Shown here in pieces: positions 34,251 through 42,857 of a stretch of DNA of 42,925 nucleotides. Under the pieces are notes generated by a model, which saw only the letters and a list, made by a program, of their open reading frames with translations, was not told the origin of the DNA and did no database searches. The stretch spans positions 1 to 42,925 of the forward strand of contig JAGGWG010000016.1 in NCBI GenBank assembly GCA_021157605.1, given 5' to 3'. Numbering within the stretch: position 1 is the stretch's first letter; each line of letters begins with the position of its first letter. Both the position numbers and the translations under genes were made by a program. The DNA is from a bacterium. GTDB taxonomy: Bacteria > Patescibacteriota > UBA1384 > JAGGWG01.

Positions 34251-34393
34251 TCTCCAAAGACAAAGCTAACAACAGATCCCTTTCTGACAGCCTAGTCTTT
34301 ATTACTGCCAAACCCAAAGAATCAGTCTATGACCTTATCCTTAAAGTTCTGAATAAATACTTTGGGTGGATGATTAAGAAGTTTGGGAGGTAA
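34251..34393 (+). repeat. Copy B of the dispersed 143-bp repeat (ORF tail remnant)
   Basis: Matches positions 6-148 with three substitutions. The same reading frame is present, ending at TAA 34391-34393, but no start codon or upstream coding part exists: the repeat begins 12 nt after the Clp-like ATPase stop. It is probably a duplicated gene tail or the remnant of an excised element. It fills most of the 34239-34456 intergenic stretch; the rest holds nothing recognisable. Confidence 0.85.
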
Positions 34394-34456
34394 GAGTTGT
34401 TTGGCAGTACTCAAGATTTTGTCAAGGGGTTTTGTAGAGTAGGGGATGATTTTCTC

Positions 34457-34486
34457 TTGACAAAAATGTAAAGAAAACTTTACAAT
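34457..34486 (+). promoter_or_regulatory. Promoter with embedded operator for the HTH-Hsp20 gene
   Basis: TTGACA (34457-34462), an 18-nt spacer and TACAAT (34481-34486). A perfect inverted repeat TGTAAAG-N4-CTTTACA (34467-34484) covers the spacer and the first four bases of the -10 box, a typical repressor position. The start codon is 8 nt after the -10. Confidence 0.75.
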
Positions 34487-34494
34487 AGCATTTG

Positions 34495-35163
34495 ATGGCT
34501 GATGAATTGAAAAAAAGACGCCAAGCTAAGGATTTAGCTCAAGAGAAGTTAGCAAGAAAGTTGGGTATTTCAAGACAAACATTGCATTCTTTAGAGACAG
34601 GGAAGTGTAAGCCTTCTTTGGTCCTTTTAGCCAAGATAGAAAATTTTTTTCAAACTTCTTGGCGGGATCTTTTCCCCAATATTGCTTCCCAGTATCCTTT
34701 AGCAATAAAAAAACAAACTAATCAAAATAATAAGGAGGGTTTTATGCGAAGAAGGGATTTTGAAAAATTTTTTGATTTTCACTTTCCTCATTTCAAAGAC
34801 TTCTTTGCTTTGTCTTGGCCAGAAGTGTGGGAGAAGATGGGGTTTGTGGCTAGAGTTAATTTAGTTGATAAAGGGAGTTTTTTGGAGTTATTAGTTGATC
34901 TTCCCGGCTTTAAAAAAGATGAAACAGAGGTAGAAGTAATGCCCAGGGAAGTTTTGGTCAGAGCTAAGAGAAGAGAAGAGAAAAGAGAAAAGGCAAAAGG
35001 TGTGTATTATAATGAAGCTACAGCGGCAGAGGTTTCCAGAAGAATAGCTTTGCCATCTGAAATAGATCCTGACAAAAGCAAAGCAGAGTTAAAAGACGGT
35101 CGCTTAAGGGTTGTTTTACCTAAGCTCAAGTCTCAAGAATCAAGAACTATAAAGCCTGAGTAA
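34495..35163 (+). CDS. XRE-type HTH regulator fused to Hsp20 small heat-shock chaperone
   Basis: One 222-residue frame. Residues 1-60 are a Cro/CI-type helix-turn-helix (LARKLGISRQTLHSLETGK), followed by a polar linker (about 62-83). Residues 84 onward form an alpha-crystallin chaperone (FLELLVDLPGFKKDETEVEV, then GRLRVVLPK near the end). Inside the frame, AAGGAGG (34732-34738) precedes an in-frame ATG at 34744, which would give a free 139-residue Hsp20 of normal length. So two products are likely: an HTH-Hsp20 fusion from the near-leaderless start at 34495 and Hsp20 alone. The palindromic operator over the promoter suggests autorepression by the HTH part. Confidence 0.85.
   Translation: MADELKKRRQAKDLAQEKLARKLGISRQTLHSLETGKCKPSLVLLAKIENFFQTSWRDLFPNIASQYPLAIKKQTNQNNKEGFMRRRDFEKFFDFHFPHFKDFFALSWPEVWEKMGFVARVNLVDKGSFLELLVDLPGFKKDETEVEVMPREVLVRAKRREEKREKAKGVYYNEATAAEVSRRIALPSEIDPDKSKAELKDGRLRVVLPKLKSQESRTIKPE
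34732..34746 (+). promoter_or_regulatory. Internal ribosome binding site and start for free Hsp20
   Basis: AAGGAGG, then 5 nt, then ATG 34744 in the frame of the fusion. It is one of the strongest Shine-Dalgarno sites in the window and matches the 16S 3' end. Confidence 0.75.
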
Positions 35164-35167
35164 AATG

Positions 35168-35176
35168 TGTTAAAAT
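35168..35176 (+). promoter_or_regulatory. Extended -10 promoter of clpC
   Basis: TG-T-TAAAAT ends 9 nt before ATG 35186 and sits just after the Hsp20 stop. Confidence 0.58.
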
Positions 35177-35185
35177 AAAACCTTT

Positions 35186-37828
35186 ATGAAGTGTCAACGT
35201 TGCGGAAAAAAAGAGGCGCGAGTCAAAATCACTCGTATTGTTAATGGTCAGGTAAAGACTGAGTATCTTTGTGAAGATTGCGCGGCGGAAATAAGGGGAA
35301 ATAATGGTTTTGATTTTGGTTTTGATTTTTCAGATTTATTCTCTAATTTTTTTGGCGACAGTTTTGGCGGTTCGTTTGGTTCTCCCAGCCGCAAAGAAGA
35401 GTATGATATTGAAGGATTCTTTTCCGAAAGATTAAAAGAGGTATTAGAGCGAGCGAAAAAAATAGCTGGCAACAATGGTCAAACTCAAGCAGATACAGAG
35501 CATCTTTTGTTAGCTGTTTTAGAAGATAAAGTAGCTCAGAGGATTTTGAGCAAAATAGTTGACCAAAAGAAACTCAAAGAGGAGATTAAAGGATTTATTA
35601 AAAAACACAGAGGTAAAGGCAGAAAGGAGGTGGTAGAGTTGGCTCCTCGATCTACAAGGGTTTTAGAATTGGCCTATAAAGAGGCTTATGATTTAGGTCA
35701 TTCCTATGTTGGTCCTGAGCATTTACTTTTGGCTTTGGGGCGTGAAAAAGAGGGCGTGGCTGGCCAAATTCTATCTGATTTGGGAGTGAGTTATGAAAAA
35801 ATACTGCGTCGAGTTCGCTCCCTTATTGGCGAAGGTGAGCATAAGGAGGCGGTTAAAAGCCCCACCCCTTCTTTAGACGAGTTTTCCCGTGATCTGACGC
35901 AGGAGGCAAAGGAGGGTAAATTAGACCCGGTGATTGGCAGGGAAAAAGAGATTGAGACTACGATTGAGATCTTGTCCCGTCGCACTAAAAACAATCCTGT
36001 TCTTATTGGTGAGCCCGGCGTAGGAAAAACAGCTATTGTTGAAGGTTTGGCTACTAAAATTGCTAAAGGGGAAGTGCCTCCCACTTTACAAGGCAAAAGG
36101 GTGGTAGCTTTGGATGTTTCCGCTATTTTAGCTGGTACTCAGTACAGGGGGCAGTTTGAGGAAAGGATGAAAAAGATTATTGAAGAGATCAGGGCCAATT
36201 CTGATTCTTTAATTATTTTTATTGATGAACTTCATATGATTGTTGGTGCTGGAGCTGCAGGAGAAAGTGGTGCTATTGATGCAGCTAATATGCTTAAACC
36301 GGCTTTAGCCAGAGGAGAACTGCATCTCATTGGTGCTACTACTTTAGATGAGTATCGTAAATATATTGAAAAAGATGCGGCACTGGAAAGACGATTACAG
36401 CCAATTTTGGTGCCTGAGCCTTCAGTGGGTGAGACAATAGAGATTCTTAAGGGTTTGCGGGAAAAGTATGAAGCCCACCATAAGGTTAAAATTACTGATA
36501 GTGCCTTAGTAGCAGCAGCTGAACTTTCAGATCGGTATATAAGCAACCGTTTTCTGCCTGACAAAGCTATTGATCTTTTGGATCAGGCTTCTGCAAGAAC
36601 GCGGTTAAAGATGACTATAGAGCCTGAAAAAATTAGAAAACTTGATAAACAGATTAAGGATTTAGAAAGGGAAAAAGACCAGGCGGTTTCAGCTCAGGAT
36701 TTTCGTGAAGCTGCTCGTCTTAAAAAGGAAGTTCAGGAATTGAGAGCGAAAAAGCAAAAGTTAGAAAAAAAGCATAATCTTGATCAAGCTTCAGGTTATC
36801 CGGTAGTTACTGCTGAGGAGATTGCTGAGGTTATTTCCAGAGCTACAGGTATTCCTGTATCTCGACTCAGGGAGAGTGAAAAAAAGAAGCTTTTAAATTT
36901 AGAAGAAAAAATTCACCAACGTTTAGTTGATCAAAAAGAAGCTGTGCAGGCAGTGGCTAATGCTATCAGAAGGGCAAGGGTAGGGCTAAAAGACAGGCGG
37001 CGGCCAATTGGCAGCTTTCTTTTCTTGGGACCTACAGGAGTAGGTAAAACTGAGTTAGCACGCACCTTAGCTGAAGTTCTTTTTGATAATGAAGAAGCCC
37101 TAATCCATTTGGATATGTCTGAATATATGGAAAAACATGCGGTCAGTCGTTTGATTGGTGCCCCACCCGGTTATGTAGGGTATGAAGAAGGGGGGCAATT
37201 AACAGAGCAGGTTAGACGCAAGCCTTATTCAGTAGTCCTTTTTGATGAGATTGAAAAAGCTCATCCTGAAGTTTTTAATATCCTCCTTCAGGTTTTAGAT
37301 TCTGGTCAATTAACTGACGGTCAAGGCAGAAAGGTGGATTTTAAAAATACTTTGATAATTCTGACCTCTAATATAGGATCTGATCTTATTAAAACCCAAA
37401 CTGAAAAAGAGGTGGCTGCTAAAACAGAAGCAGAAAAAAAGCGGGTTTTTGCTGAAACTAAAACAAAAATTGATAAAATTCTCACCAATTATTTCCGTCC
37501 AGAATTTATTAATCGTTTAGATGAAATTATCTTGTTCCATCCTTTAGGCAAAAAAGAGATTTTGGAAATTGTTGATTTGCAGTTGGAGACGACTAAAAGG
37601 ATTTTAAAAGGTCAGAGAATAGAGCTTGAGATTTCCAGAGCAGCTAAAAAATATCTGGCTGAAAAAGGATATGACTCCACTTTTGGAGCCCGTCCCTTAA
37701 GGAGGTTGATTCAAACAGAAATAGAGAACCATCTGGCTGAGGAACTTTTAAGGGGCAAGTTTAAAAAAGGAGATAAAATAAAAGTTGATCTCAAAAAGGG
37801 AGTTTTAATTTTTAAGAAGAGTAAATGA
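35186..37828 (+). CDS. clpC: ClpC-type AAA+ unfoldase with N-terminal zinc ribbon
   Basis: 880 residues. An N-terminal zinc ribbon (C3, C6, C29, C32) of McsA type and a Phe/Gly-rich linker (about 40-68) precede the ClpC order: Clp-N repeats (about 78-215), AAA-1 with GEPGVGKT (275-282) and pore motif QYRG, a short middle domain with a UVR-like [14 protein letters not shown], and AAA-2 with GPTGVGKT, pore loop [11 protein letters not shown] and [10 protein letters not shown]. All catalytic and pore elements are intact, unlike the membrane Clp upstream. In Firmicutes McsA is a separate adaptor; here the ribbon is part of the chaperone. It probably feeds ClpP, which is not in the window. Confidence 0.93.
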   Translation: MKCQRCGKKEARVKITRIVNGQVKTEYLCEDCAAEIRGNNGFDFGFDFSDLFSNFFGDSFGGSFGSPSRKEEYDIEGFFSERLKEVLERAKKIAGNNGQTQADTEHLLLAVLEDKVAQRILSKIVDQKKLKEEIKGFIKKHRGKGRKEVVELAPRSTRVLELAYKEAYDLGHSYVGPEHLLLALGREKEGVAGQILSDLGVSYEKILRRVRSLIGEGEHKEAVKSPTPSLDEFSRDLTQEAKEGKLDPVIGREKEIETTIEILSRRTKNNPVLIGEPGVGKTAIVEGLATKIAKGEVPPTLQGKRVVALDVSAILAGTQYRGQFEERMKKIIEEIRANSDSLIIFIDELHMIVGAGAAGESGAIDAANMLKPALARGELHLIGATTLDEYRKYIEKDAALERRLQPILVPEPSVGETIEILKGLREKYEAHHKVKITDSALVAAAELSDRYISNRFLPDKAIDLLDQASARTRLKMTIEPEKIRKLDKQIKDLEREKDQAVSAQDFREAARLKKEVQELRAKKQKLEKKHNLDQASGYPVVTAEEIAEVISRATGIPVSRLRESEKKKLLNLEEKIHQRLVDQKEAVQAVANAIRRARVGLKDRRRPIGSFLFLGPTGVGKTELARTLAEVLFDNEEALIHLDMSEYMEKHAVSRLIGAPPGYVGYEEGGQLTEQVRRKPYSVVLFDEIEKAHPEVFNILLQVLDSGQLTDGQGRKVDFKNTLIILTSNIGSDLIKTQTEKEVAAKTEAEKKRVFAETKTKIDKILTNYFRPEFINRLDEIILFHPLGKKEILEIVDLQLETTKRILKGQRIELEISRAAKKYLAEKGYDSTFGARPLRRLIQTEIENHLAEELLRGKFKKGDKIKVDLKKGVLIFKKSK

Positions 37829-38073
37829 TAATTGTTTGGCGTTTTCTTTTTTTCTGTCTTGCTGTTTTGGTTGGAGTTTTGTTTGTAGTAAAAAGTGATT
37901 ATTTTGTTCGCCTTTTTGGACACAATGAACTAGCAGAGCGTTATTTAGGAGGAGGGGGGACTTATTGGTTTTGGAAGTTGTTGGGTTTGGCGCTAATTGT
38001 TTTAGGTTGTTTAGCTTTGGTAGGGTCTTTGGATTTTGTTTTTTATCCTTTCGGCTCTTATCCTTCTGATTAA
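37825..38073 (+). CDS. Small two-helix membrane protein, unknown function
   Basis: 82 residues with two predicted membrane helices (about 5-22 and 48-70) joined by a loop containing GGGGTYWFWK. The start ATG overlaps the clpC stop (ATGA), so it is the last gene of the clpC unit. No family recognised; the size and hydrophobicity profile support a real gene, and the overlap supports co-translation. Confidence 0.7.
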   Translation: MIIVWRFLFFCLAVLVGVLFVVKSDYFVRLFGHNELAERYLGGGGTYWFWKLLGLALIVLGCLALVGSLDFVFYPFGSYPSD

Positions 38074-38102
38074 TAGTTTTCCACAATCTCTGTATTGGCA
38101 GT

Positions 38103-38129
38103 TGTCTTGAATTTTTGTATGCTAATAAT
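38103..38129 (+). promoter_or_regulatory. Possible promoter of the mechanosensitive-like gene
   Basis: TTGTCT (38103-38108), a 15-nt spacer and AATAAT (38124-38129). The predicted transcript start (about 38136) coincides with the base of the following hairpin. Confidence 0.45.
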
Positions 38130-38134
38130 TAAGC

Positions 38135-38169
38135 AATCCCGTTTTGAGTTTTTAAGAAACGGGATTTTT
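38135..38169 (+). terminator. Hairpin plus T-run: terminator of the clpC unit or 5' leader hairpin
   Basis: A 10-bp perfect stem AATCCCGTTT (38135-38144) / AAACGGGATT (38157-38166) with a 12-nt loop and a T-run to 38169. It has the form of an intrinsic terminator, but also lies at the predicted 5' end of the next mRNA, so it may have a dual role. Confidence 0.7.
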
Positions 38170-38205
38170 GCCAAAGAAGGATTTAAAAACTAAGAAGGAG
38201 GCAAA

Positions 38206-38913
38206 ATGGTAAGTATTTGGAGTTCAGCATTGCAAGAGGCTTATCAAGAGGTTTTTGTCCGTTTGGGAGATTTTGTTCCCCGTCTTTTTGGTGCTGTAGT
38301 TGTTTTTGCTGTTGGCTGGTTGGTGGCTTGGTTGTTGCAACGGTTGGTAGACCCTGTTTTAAGAGGAGTGCTTGATCCTGTTTGGGAGGTGACTAAGCTT
38401 GAGGATTTGCGCAAGAAATCCAAAATTCAGTTGGATCTAACTGCTTTGGCGGCTCGCTTAGTCTTCTGGGTGGTTTTGGCAGTAGTCTTTTTGGCTACTT
38501 TTGAGGTGCTTGGTTTGAGCAGTGTGGCAGATCTCTTTAATCAGGTTTTGGCTTATGTGCCTAATGTAGTTGGCACATTAGTTATTTTAATGATTGGTTT
38601 GGTGTTGGCTAATTTTTTGCGGGGCACAGTTAGGGCAGCGATGAATGCTTCAGAGCTTCCTCATGCACAGCTTTTGAGCAGTATTACTTATTGGGCTGTG
38701 GTTGTTTTTGTTGTTGTTGCTGGTTTGATCCAGTTGGGTATTGCTCAAGAGCTTTTGCTCATTCTCTTTCAAGGGTTGGTAGCCGCTTTGGCTATTGCTG
38801 TTGGTCTTTCTTTCGGATTTGGAGGACAGGATTATGCCAAGAGAGTTTTGGGTGTTTTTCAGAAAGAAATGACAGAGGAAGAGAGAGAAGAAGAGGAAGA
38901 TGAGGAGATTTAG
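38206..38913 (+). CDS. Membrane protein with conserved TM-helix repeats (mechanosensitive channel-related)
   Basis: 235 residues with about five hydrophobic helices. Two halves repeat the same pattern of an amphipathic segment then a glycine-rich helix (FVPRLFGAVVVFAVGWLVAW near residue 25; YVPNVVGTLVILMIGLVLAN near residue 117), the conserved TM-helix repeat seen in CmpX/MscS-related proteins. The C-terminal helix AIAVGLSFGFGGQDYAKRV resembles the MscS pore helix, but the large MscS cytoplasmic domain is replaced by a short Glu-rich tail. It has a strong AAGGAGG 7 nt before ATG. A role in osmotic response is an inference. Confidence 0.8.
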   Translation: MVSIWSSALQEAYQEVFVRLGDFVPRLFGAVVVFAVGWLVAWLLQRLVDPVLRGVLDPVWEVTKLEDLRKKSKIQLDLTALAARLVFWVVLAVVFLATFEVLGLSSVADLFNQVLAYVPNVVGTLVILMIGLVLANFLRGTVRAAMNASELPHAQLLSSITYWAVVVFVVVAGLIQLGIAQELLLILFQGLVAALAIAVGLSFGFGGQDYAKRVLGVFQKEMTEEEREEEEDEEI

Positions 38914-38938
38914 AGTTAAAGCAAAAATTAGAATGAAT

Positions 38939-38969
38939 AGATTGGGGGGAGTTTGTCTCCCCCCAATCT
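38939..38969. terminator. Strong perfect hairpin between convergently read-through genes
   Basis: A 13-bp perfect stem AGATTGGGGGGAG / CTCCCCCCAATCT with a 5-nt loop (TTTGT). There is no strong T-run on either side, so it is either a T-poor terminator of the upstream gene or an RNA-stability or pausing element before the pyruvyl transferase gene, whose ATG is 17 nt downstream. Confidence 0.6.
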
Positions 38970-38986
38970 TGTAAAAAGGTTTGTAA

Positions 38987-40165
38987 ATGAACAGCAATAA
39001 TAAGGTCAAGATATTTCTTAGAGGTGCATATAATAGTTTTAATCTTGGTGATGATCTTTTATTGTTTGGGGCTTTAGGTTTTTTAAAAGAATTGAAAAAA
39101 AAGGAAAAGAGAAAACTTGAAGTTTATATCCATAAAGGACAAAAGAGTTTTTGGAAGCTTAACTTTCCTTACACTCTGCCTTTATTTTCTTCTGCAGCTT
39201 CTTTGGTACACCAGTGGGAGAAAGAAGAGAGACGTTTGTCTCAATCCGCTTTTTGGTTTAGGCGTTTTAGAAAAATTGTTTTAGTTTTCAAAATAGGTTT
39301 AAAGTTGTTGTTTCCTTTTTGGTCTTTTCCTGAGATTCGTTTTTACCGTTCTTTAGATATAGTTTGGTTTTTAGGGGGAGCTTATTTGAATTCTTTTAGC
39401 CGTTCTTTTCTTTATTTAGAGTACTTTAATCTTGTTTTTGCCAAAAGAGTTAATTTCAAGCTTAAAGTTATAGGTAGCGGTATGCAGTGGGGTCCTTTCA
39501 GGAGCAGGTTTGATATTTGGGTGGCAAAAAGAATGGCTTTTTTGTTTGATAAAATTATTGTTAGAGACAAAAAATCTTTTGCGCTTTTGCGTTCTTGGGG
39601 GGCAAAGGTAGAATTGGGTGAAGATGATTTGTGGCTAGGAGTTCCATTTTTTAAGCAGTATAGATCGGTTAACAAAAAGGGTATTGCTTTGAACTTGCGT
39701 TTTCGCTCAGGAGAACCGTCGAAAAAACAAAAACAAGATTTGAAAAAGTTTTTACTCTCACTACCTTTTTCTTTATCAAGAGCTGTTTTCTTTTCTTTGC
39801 GGGAGAGAAGGTTTTTTGAAGATCGGCGTCTTCTTGCTCAAATTGATCTTCCCTCGTTAAAAATAGTTAATCCTTATAAAGTGGGATGGAGAGTGTTTGT
39901 ACAGGAGCTCTCCTCTAAAAAAGAGGCTGTGGGAGGAGCTTTTCACTTTATTTTGCTGGCTTTGTTTTTAGGACTTAGAGGATATCTTTTTTTTACAGAT
40001 GCCTATTATTGCCAAAAATATCAAATTTTGCCAAAACTAAGAGTTGCCAACAAGAAGGGTATAAAGGTTGGTTTCTTGTCACCTTTAGACTCTGGGGAAA
40101 TAGAAAAAAGATACGCAAAACACCGGGTGCATTTAGAGAGAATTTTCTCAGGGATAATCTCTTGA
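38987..40165 (+). CDS. Polysaccharide pyruvyl transferase family protein
   Basis: 392 residues resembling the CsaB/WcaK family, which adds ketal-linked pyruvate to surface polysaccharide. It has the N-terminal GAYNSFNLGDDLLL (like GxxNxGD), GGAYLNSFS (about residue 135), GSGMQWGPF (about 165), IIVRDKKSFALLRSWGAK (about 195-210) and LGEDDLWL. Pyruvylated glycans anchor SLH-domain proteins in some bacteria, but no SLH protein is seen here. It lies away from the main polysaccharide cluster. Its stop codon overlaps the -35 box of the 23S promoter. Confidence 0.83.
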   Translation: MNSNNKVKIFLRGAYNSFNLGDDLLLFGALGFLKELKKKEKRKLEVYIHKGQKSFWKLNFPYTLPLFSSAASLVHQWEKEERRLSQSAFWFRRFRKIVLVFKIGLKLLFPFWSFPEIRFYRSLDIVWFLGGAYLNSFSRSFLYLEYFNLVFAKRVNFKLKVIGSGMQWGPFRSRFDIWVAKRMAFLFDKIIVRDKKSFALLRSWGAKVELGEDDLWLGVPFFKQYRSVNKKGIALNLRFRSGEPSKKQKQDLKKFLLSLPFSLSRAVFFSLRERRFFEDRRLLAQIDLPSLKIVNPYKVGWRVFVQELSSKKEAVGGAFHFILLALFLGLRGYLFFTDAYYCQKYQILPKLRVANKKGIKVGFLSPLDSGEIEKRYAKHRVHLERIFSGIIS

Positions 40166-40190
40166 CAGGAAAAAGAAAGGGGGGTAGAAT
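40162..40190 (+). promoter_or_regulatory. 23S rRNA promoter
   Basis: TTGACA (40162-40167), a spacer of exactly 17 nt and TAGAAT (40185-40190). It is the best consensus promoter in the window and overlaps the end of the preceding CDS. The transcript would start near 40197. Confidence 0.82.
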
Positions 40191-40227
40191 TTTTAACAGA
40201 GGTTTTTATGATAAAAGTAAAATTTAA

Positions 40228-40301
40228 GGAGGCCACTTAGGTGTATTTTTAAGTTTTTGAAGGTATGCCTAAGTCTGGTCTCTCTGGGGCCAGATTTTTT
40301 T
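40228..40301 (+). ncRNA. Structured leader before 23S with terminator-like and antiterminator-like hairpins
   Basis: Terminator form: TCTGGTC (40274-40280) / GGCCAGA (40288-40294) followed by seven T. Competing form: 40236-40245 pairs with 40264-40273 (10 bp, two wobbles), extended by GGAGGCCA (40228-40235) pairing with TGGTCTCT (40276-40283), which would consume the 5' arm of the terminator. This is either an attenuator on the rRNA transcript or the end of a separate small RNA. Confidence 0.5.
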
Positions 40302-40623
40302 AGCAGAAAGCACTTTGAAAAGAGAGTAGATGATCCTGCCCTAATTCCTTTAGGGCAAAGCGCAAGGCAGATGGTGGATGCCTTGGTAGCAAAAGTCGAC
40401 GAAGGGCGTGGTAGGCTGCGATAAGCCTCGGGGAGTGGCCAAACACACTTTCATCCGAGGATTCCCGAATGGGGAAACCCACTCTGCTGTTGAGGCAGAG
40501 TACCTCTGCTTTTAGCAGGGGGGAGAACCCGGCGAACGGAAACATCCAAGTAACCGGAGGAAAAGAAATCAAAAGAGATTCCCTTAGTAGCGGCGAGCGA
40601 ACAGGGAAGAGCCTAAACTCCGT

Positions 40624-40638
40624 CCCGCCTCTGGCGGG
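40624..40638 (+). repeat. CCCGCC-TCT-GGCGGG palindrome in 23S
   Basis: A perfect 6-bp inverted repeat in a variable helix near the 5' end; pyrimidine-loop orientation. Confidence 0.8.
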
Positions 40639-40834
40639 ATGGGGGGTTGTGGGACCTCAAAAGGTTTAATCGAAGATAGGGGAAAAGCTCTGGAAAGAGT
40701 TGCCAAAGAGGGTGATAGCCCCGTACTCGAAATCTTGCGATTAAATCTGGAGGTATCCCAAGTACTGTCGGACACGAGAAATCCGGCAGGAATCAGGGGC
40801 GGACAAGCCCTAAGGCTAAATACTTTTGCTGCCA

Positions 40835-40870
<36 letters not shown>

Positions 40871-40928
40871 CCCCCGGTGAGGGGAGTGAAATAGAACCTG
40901 AAACCATCTGCTGACAAGGAGTGGGAGT

Positions 40929-40942
40929 CCCGCCAAGGCGGG
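40929..40942 (+). repeat. CCCGCC-AA-GGCGGG palindrome in 23S
   Basis: Purine-loop orientation, i.e. the opposite orientation to the copies with a TTT loop. Confidence 0.8.
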
Positions 40943-41104
40943 ATGACCACGTGCCTTTTGGAGAATGAGCCCACGAGTTACCTTTAAGGGCAAGCTTAAT
41001 CCCACTGAGTGGGGAGAGGCGTAGGGAAACCGAGTCTGAATAGGGCGTTAAGTCCTTGGAGGTAGACCCGAAACCGGGTGAGCTACCCCTGAGCAGGGTG
41101 ATCC

Positions 41105-41119
41105 CCCGCCTTTGGCGGG
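41105..41119 (+). repeat. CCCGCC-TTT-GGCGGG palindrome in 23S
   Basis: Exact form of the element, extended by two further C-G pairs on each side. Confidence 0.85.
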
Positions 41120-41198
41120 GGGGAGGCCCGAACCCAATCCGGCGGCAAACGGATGGGATGACTTGGGGGTAGGGGTAAAATGCCTATCGAACCCGGAA

Positions 41199-41233
<35 letters not shown>

Positions 41234-41563
41234 TCTTCCGTAAAAATCCCTTTGGGGGTAGAGCTCTGGATGGAGTAGGTGGGGTTGACCTATCTGCTCC
41301 AATCAAACTCCGAATACTAAAGGGATCTGGCGGAAGAATCAGAGCATAGGGGCTAAGCTCTATGCTCGAGAGGGAAACAGCCCAGACTGCCATCTAAGGG
41401 CCCTAAACGGAAGCTAAGTGGTAAAGGTAGTTTCTTTCCTCAGACAGACAGGAGGTTGGCTTAGAAGCAGCCATCCTTTAAAGAAAGCGTAATAGCTCAC
41501 TGTTCGAGGGAAGAGGCGCCGAAAATGTAACGGGGCTTAAGCTTCCTCCCGAAGATGCGGACC

Positions 41564-41580
41564 TCCTGCTTTTGGCAGGA
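41564..41580 (+). repeat. Variant palindrome TCCTGC/GCAGGA in 23S
   Basis: Same layout with TTTTG between the arms; a compensated C-G to T-A change relative to the core element. Confidence 0.6.
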
Positions 41581-42031
41581 AGGTGGTAGGCGAGCGTTCT
41601 TGTCGCAGCGAAGTTTCGTCGCGAGGCGGAGTGGAGCGGCAAGAAGTGAGAATGTGGGCATGAGTAGCGCACATCCGCGCAAGAATCGCGGACCCCAAAA
41701 ACCCAAGGTTTCCTCCGCAATGTTCGTCAACGGAGGGTTAGGCGGTCCTAACCTCGTTCTGCTTTTGGCGGGGCGAGGGAAGGGCAGACGGTTAATATTC
41801 CGTCCCTTCCACGCTGTTGTTTTGGAGGGACGCTCTGAGATGCTTTGTGGCAGGTATTGGAGTTCTGCTGCAAGGATAATCAGGGACCGGAAAACTTCCA
41901 TAACTTATGCAGCGTGGAAACCGTACCGCAAACCGACACAGGTGGGTGAGGCGAGAAGCCTCAGGGGAACGGGATAACCCTCGAGAAGGAACTCGGCAAG
42001 AAAGCGGCCGTAACCTCGGAATAAGGCCTCC

Positions 42032-42046
42032 CCCGTCTTTGGCGGG
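42032..42046 (+). repeat. CCCGTC-TTT-GGCGGG palindrome in 23S
   Basis: Identical to the 15-nt copy in 16S helix 6 (29706-29720). Confidence 0.85.
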
Positions 42047-42169
42047 GGCGCAGCGAAAGAGCCCAAGCGACTGTTTACCAAAAACACAGGTCCCTGCGAA
42101 GCCGCAAGGCAAGGTATAGGGGCTGACGCCTGCCCAGTGCCGGTTCGTCAAGGGCGAGGGTGACTTTCT

Positions 42170-42184
42170 CCCGCCAAAGGCGGG
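42170..42184 (+). repeat. CCCGCC-AAA-GGCGGG palindrome in 23S
   Basis: Exact reverse complement of the TTT-loop form at 41105-41119. Confidence 0.85.
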
Positions 42185-42515
42185 GGAAGGAAGCCTTTGC
42201 TTGAAGCACCGGTAAACGGCGGCGGTAACTGTGACCGTCCTATGGTAGCGAAATTCCTTGTCGTGTAAGTTACGACCCGCACGAATGGCGTAACGACTTG
42301 GGCACTGTCTCCTCGAGGGGCCCGGTGAAATTGCATTGCCGGTAAAGATGCCGGCTACATGCGGCAGGACGGAAAGACCCCGTGGAGCTTTACTATAGCT
42401 TGATATTGACTTTCCGACTTAGATGCGTAGCATAGGTGGGAGGTTATGATCCCTTGCTTCTGGGCGAGGGGGAGCCGCCAGTGAAATACCACCCTTCTTG
42501 GTTGGTGAGTCTAAC

Positions 42516-42530
42516 CCCGCCAAAGGTGGG
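42516..42530 (+). repeat. CCCGCC-AAA-GGTGGG palindrome in 23S
   Basis: AAA-loop orientation with one G-U-compatible change. Confidence 0.8.
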
Positions 42531-42676
42531 GGACAGTGTCAGGTGGGTAGTTTGGCTGGGGCGGCCGCCTCCTAAAAGGTAACGGAGGCGTCCAAAGGTC
42601 GGCTATTCTGCGATGGAAACGCAGAAGTTAGTGCAAGGGCATAAGCCGGCTTAACTGCGAGGCCTACAAGCCAAGC

Positions 42677-42726
42677 CTCTGAAAGTTATTTTTCAGAGCG
42701 TTGCTCCTGGATTTTTCTAGGGGCAA
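42677..42726 (+). other. Two-hairpin insertion in 23S domain V
   Basis: CTCTGAAA/TTTCAGAG (42677-42698), a perfect 8-bp stem, followed by TTGCTCCT/AGGGGCAA (42701-42726, one G-U). It replaces a shorter stretch corresponding roughly to E. coli 2340-2370, shortly before the conserved CCTAGTGACCCG block. Confidence 0.65.
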
Positions 42727-42784
42727 TGAGAGCCGAAAGGCGGGCCTAGTGACCCGACGCGCTGGCTTGTCTTCCAGCCGGAGA

Positions 42785-42857
<73 letters not shown>

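Noticed and set aside
31806-37828. The two Clp genes as a recent tandem duplication
   Set aside because: They share only AAA+ motifs; N-terminal domains, pore loops and the first P-loop differ strongly, so they are old, distinct subfamilies.
40009-40227. A 72-codon plus-strand ORF overlapping the end of the pyruvyl transferase gene
   Set aside because: It is out of frame with a well-supported CDS, contains the 23S promoter and has no family resemblance.
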